This document shows, piece after piece, positions 62,968 through 64,000 of a stretch of DNA of 64,000 nt. Source of the DNA: Turbatrix aceti (taxonomy: Eukaryota; Nematoda; Chromadorea; Rhabditida; Panagrolaimidae); NCBI GenBank assembly GCA_963969345.1, contig OZ017769.1, positions 4,092,816 through 4,156,815 on the forward strand, in the 5' to 3' direction. The stretch's first letter is position 1, and every line of letters begins with the position of its first letter. Below the pieces are notes generated by a model. It searched no databases. It was given only the letters and a program-made list of their open reading frames with translations, and was not told where the DNA came from. Both the position numbers and the translations under genes were made by a program.

Positions 62968-64000
62968 CTACAGAGCGTTGCCGAGGATGACGAACATCGT
63001 CCAGAAGAAGAAAACAGCGAGGGTCGATGACGACAGAGTGGACCTCGCGGATGCGGTCGATGAAAGACGAAGGCTGTCGATCGAGCGTTCATTGACGCCG
63101 TTGAACTCGCGAACAACGCCTTGGGGGCCGATCTTGGCGACTGTGCCGTGCAGGACAAGTTCCCATTTTGTCAGTTCGGCATCTGGAAAAAAATCAAATT
63201 GATTATCCAAAATTATCCGGGAGATCCACGAAAAATGGGCAAATATCAGTTTTTTTTTTAAATTTTTGTTCAAAAAATCGAACGAATGCGAATATTTTTT
63301 ATTGTGTTTGTGAACAAACATTAATGAACATCGAACAGATTTTTTTATCAATGATGCAAAATTTTTGTCGTATTTTGCCATTTTTCGTCAATTAACAACG
63401 ATTTTGACATTGTGTCCCTAATTTTGCCAAGATTTTTGTTCGAAAAAATTGAGTTCATTTTCTGTACAAAAAAACGAAAATTTTTTGTTGCTTTTCTATT
63501 CAAAAAATTTTTGTTTCTTTGATGTTCCAAAATTTTTTGTTCGAAAAAAATTGAGTTCATTTTTTGTTCAAAAATTTTTTGTTCATTTTCTATTCAAAAA
63601 AATTTGTTTGTTTTCTGTTCGAAAAAAAATATGACGGTTTTCTGTTCGAAAAATTTTACCATGTTCACGAACAAAATAATGTAGAAAAATCTGTTCGTGA
63701 ACAAACACAAACAAAAAAAAAATCAAATTTGTTCGCGAACAAACGCAAACATTCGCCCAATTCTCAAAAATCCACTCACCATCCCATCCATCGTTGTCGA
63801 TCTGGAGCCGCCACATGCCCTCAGCGTGCTCGCCCCAGTTATGCGTCGTCATGAACGCCCAATCCGTGAATCCCGTACGCGAAGTGTCCCGTTGGCGTTT
63901 GGCTAGCAGCGTTGACCTCGTGCCATTGGGAGATATCAAATAAATCTCAATACCGCCCCTTTTGGGTGCCTTGAGGGTCAGGATAGCCTGGACGTGCTCC
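62968..64000 (-). CDS. Proprotein convertase (furin/kexin-like), 3' end, P domain and C-terminus
   Basis: Partial at the window edge. A minus-strand exon from beyond 64000 to 63780 and the last exon 63182-62968 join in phase (GAT G|GTGAGT to AT GCC). The first encodes the P (Homo B) domain: EHVQAILTLKAPKRGG, IYLISPNGTRSTLLAKRQRD, WAFMTTHNWGEHAEGMW. The last starts LTKWELVLHGT, the conserved end of the P domain. These subtilisin-like proteases cleave precursors at dibasic sites in the secretory pathway; the protease domain lies off the window. After the P domain there are only about 55 residues, with no Cys-rich region. They end in a hydrophobic tail (LAVFFFWTMFVILGNAL) that could be a membrane anchor or a GPI-attachment signal. 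The gene is convergent with the tyrosine phosphatase, 231 bp apart. Closest in wording to furin-type (kpc-1/bli-4-like) rather than PC2; no symbol assigned. Confidence 0.9.
63230..63770. mobile_element. hAT-type MITE, GAACA-word family, copy 3 (in convertase intron)
   Basis: The right end read on the other strand, GAATTGGGCGAATGTTTGCG, matches the left end of the 20589 copy (AGGGCGAACATTTGCG). The left end, near AAAATGGGCAAAT at about 63232, is diverged. The flanking ATCCACGA and ATCCACTC share six of eight bases. The interior repeats TTTTTGTTC, GTTCGCGAACAAAC and AAATTGAGTTCATTTT words. It occupies most of the last convertase intron. Confidence 0.55.

Overview
The window is eukaryotic genomic DNA, most probably from a nematode. 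The evidence is spliced genes with GTGAGT/GTAAGT-type donors and TTTTCAG acceptors, a tyrosine phosphatase with a QTDLQY Q-motif of the kind common in nematodes, a same-strand gene pair about 200 bp apart that looks like an operon, and very A/T-homopolymer-rich introns. No bacterial, viral or organellar segment was seen, and no rRNA, tRNA or CRISPR. Most short open frames are chance frames in non-coding DNA. Coding exons were built by matching protein-family signatures to splice sites and checking that reading phase is kept across every junction.

Left half (1-40 kb): gene-poor. On the minus strand there are three separate 5' modules, at about 30.5-29.2, 17.9-16.7 and 5.6-4.7 kb. Each encodes a signal peptide plus the N-terminal part of an ANF-receptor-type ligand-binding domain of a natriuretic-peptide-receptor-like guanylyl cyclase. 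All three stop at a splice donor in the same phase and at the equivalent place in the domain. No transmembrane, kinase-homology or cyclase exon follows any of them in the window. The simplest reading is one large gene, like C. elegans gcy-28, with three alternative promoters and extracellular domains sharing 3' exons beyond position 1. The 11-12 kb between modules holds simple repeats, a perfect hairpin and small hAT-type elements. A 3.35-kb near-perfect palindrome (34,335-37,683) lies upstream of the modules.

Right half (40-64 kb): compact genes. Minus strand: an N-terminally MGGC coiled-coil protein (8 exons), an Rx/RAX-type paired-like homeobox gene (3 exons), and a FIT-family lipid-droplet/ER protein, FITM2-like (5 exons), with a decayed partial tandem copy just downstream. 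Plus strand: AMP deaminase (7 exons), then a protein tyrosine phosphatase (3 exons) 210 bp after its stop, operon-like. The window closes with the 3' end of a furin-like proprotein convertase on the minus strand, convergent with the phosphatase.

Mobile DNA is mostly short non-autonomous elements. Two have terminal CAGAGTTG inverted repeats and perfect 8-bp target duplications. Three more share CAGGGATGGGCGAAC-like ends with imperfect 8-bp duplications. Their interiors are built from short reiterated words (GAGC, GAGCC, GAACA). A separate approximately 100-bp repeat is shared by introns of the deaminase and phosphatase genes.
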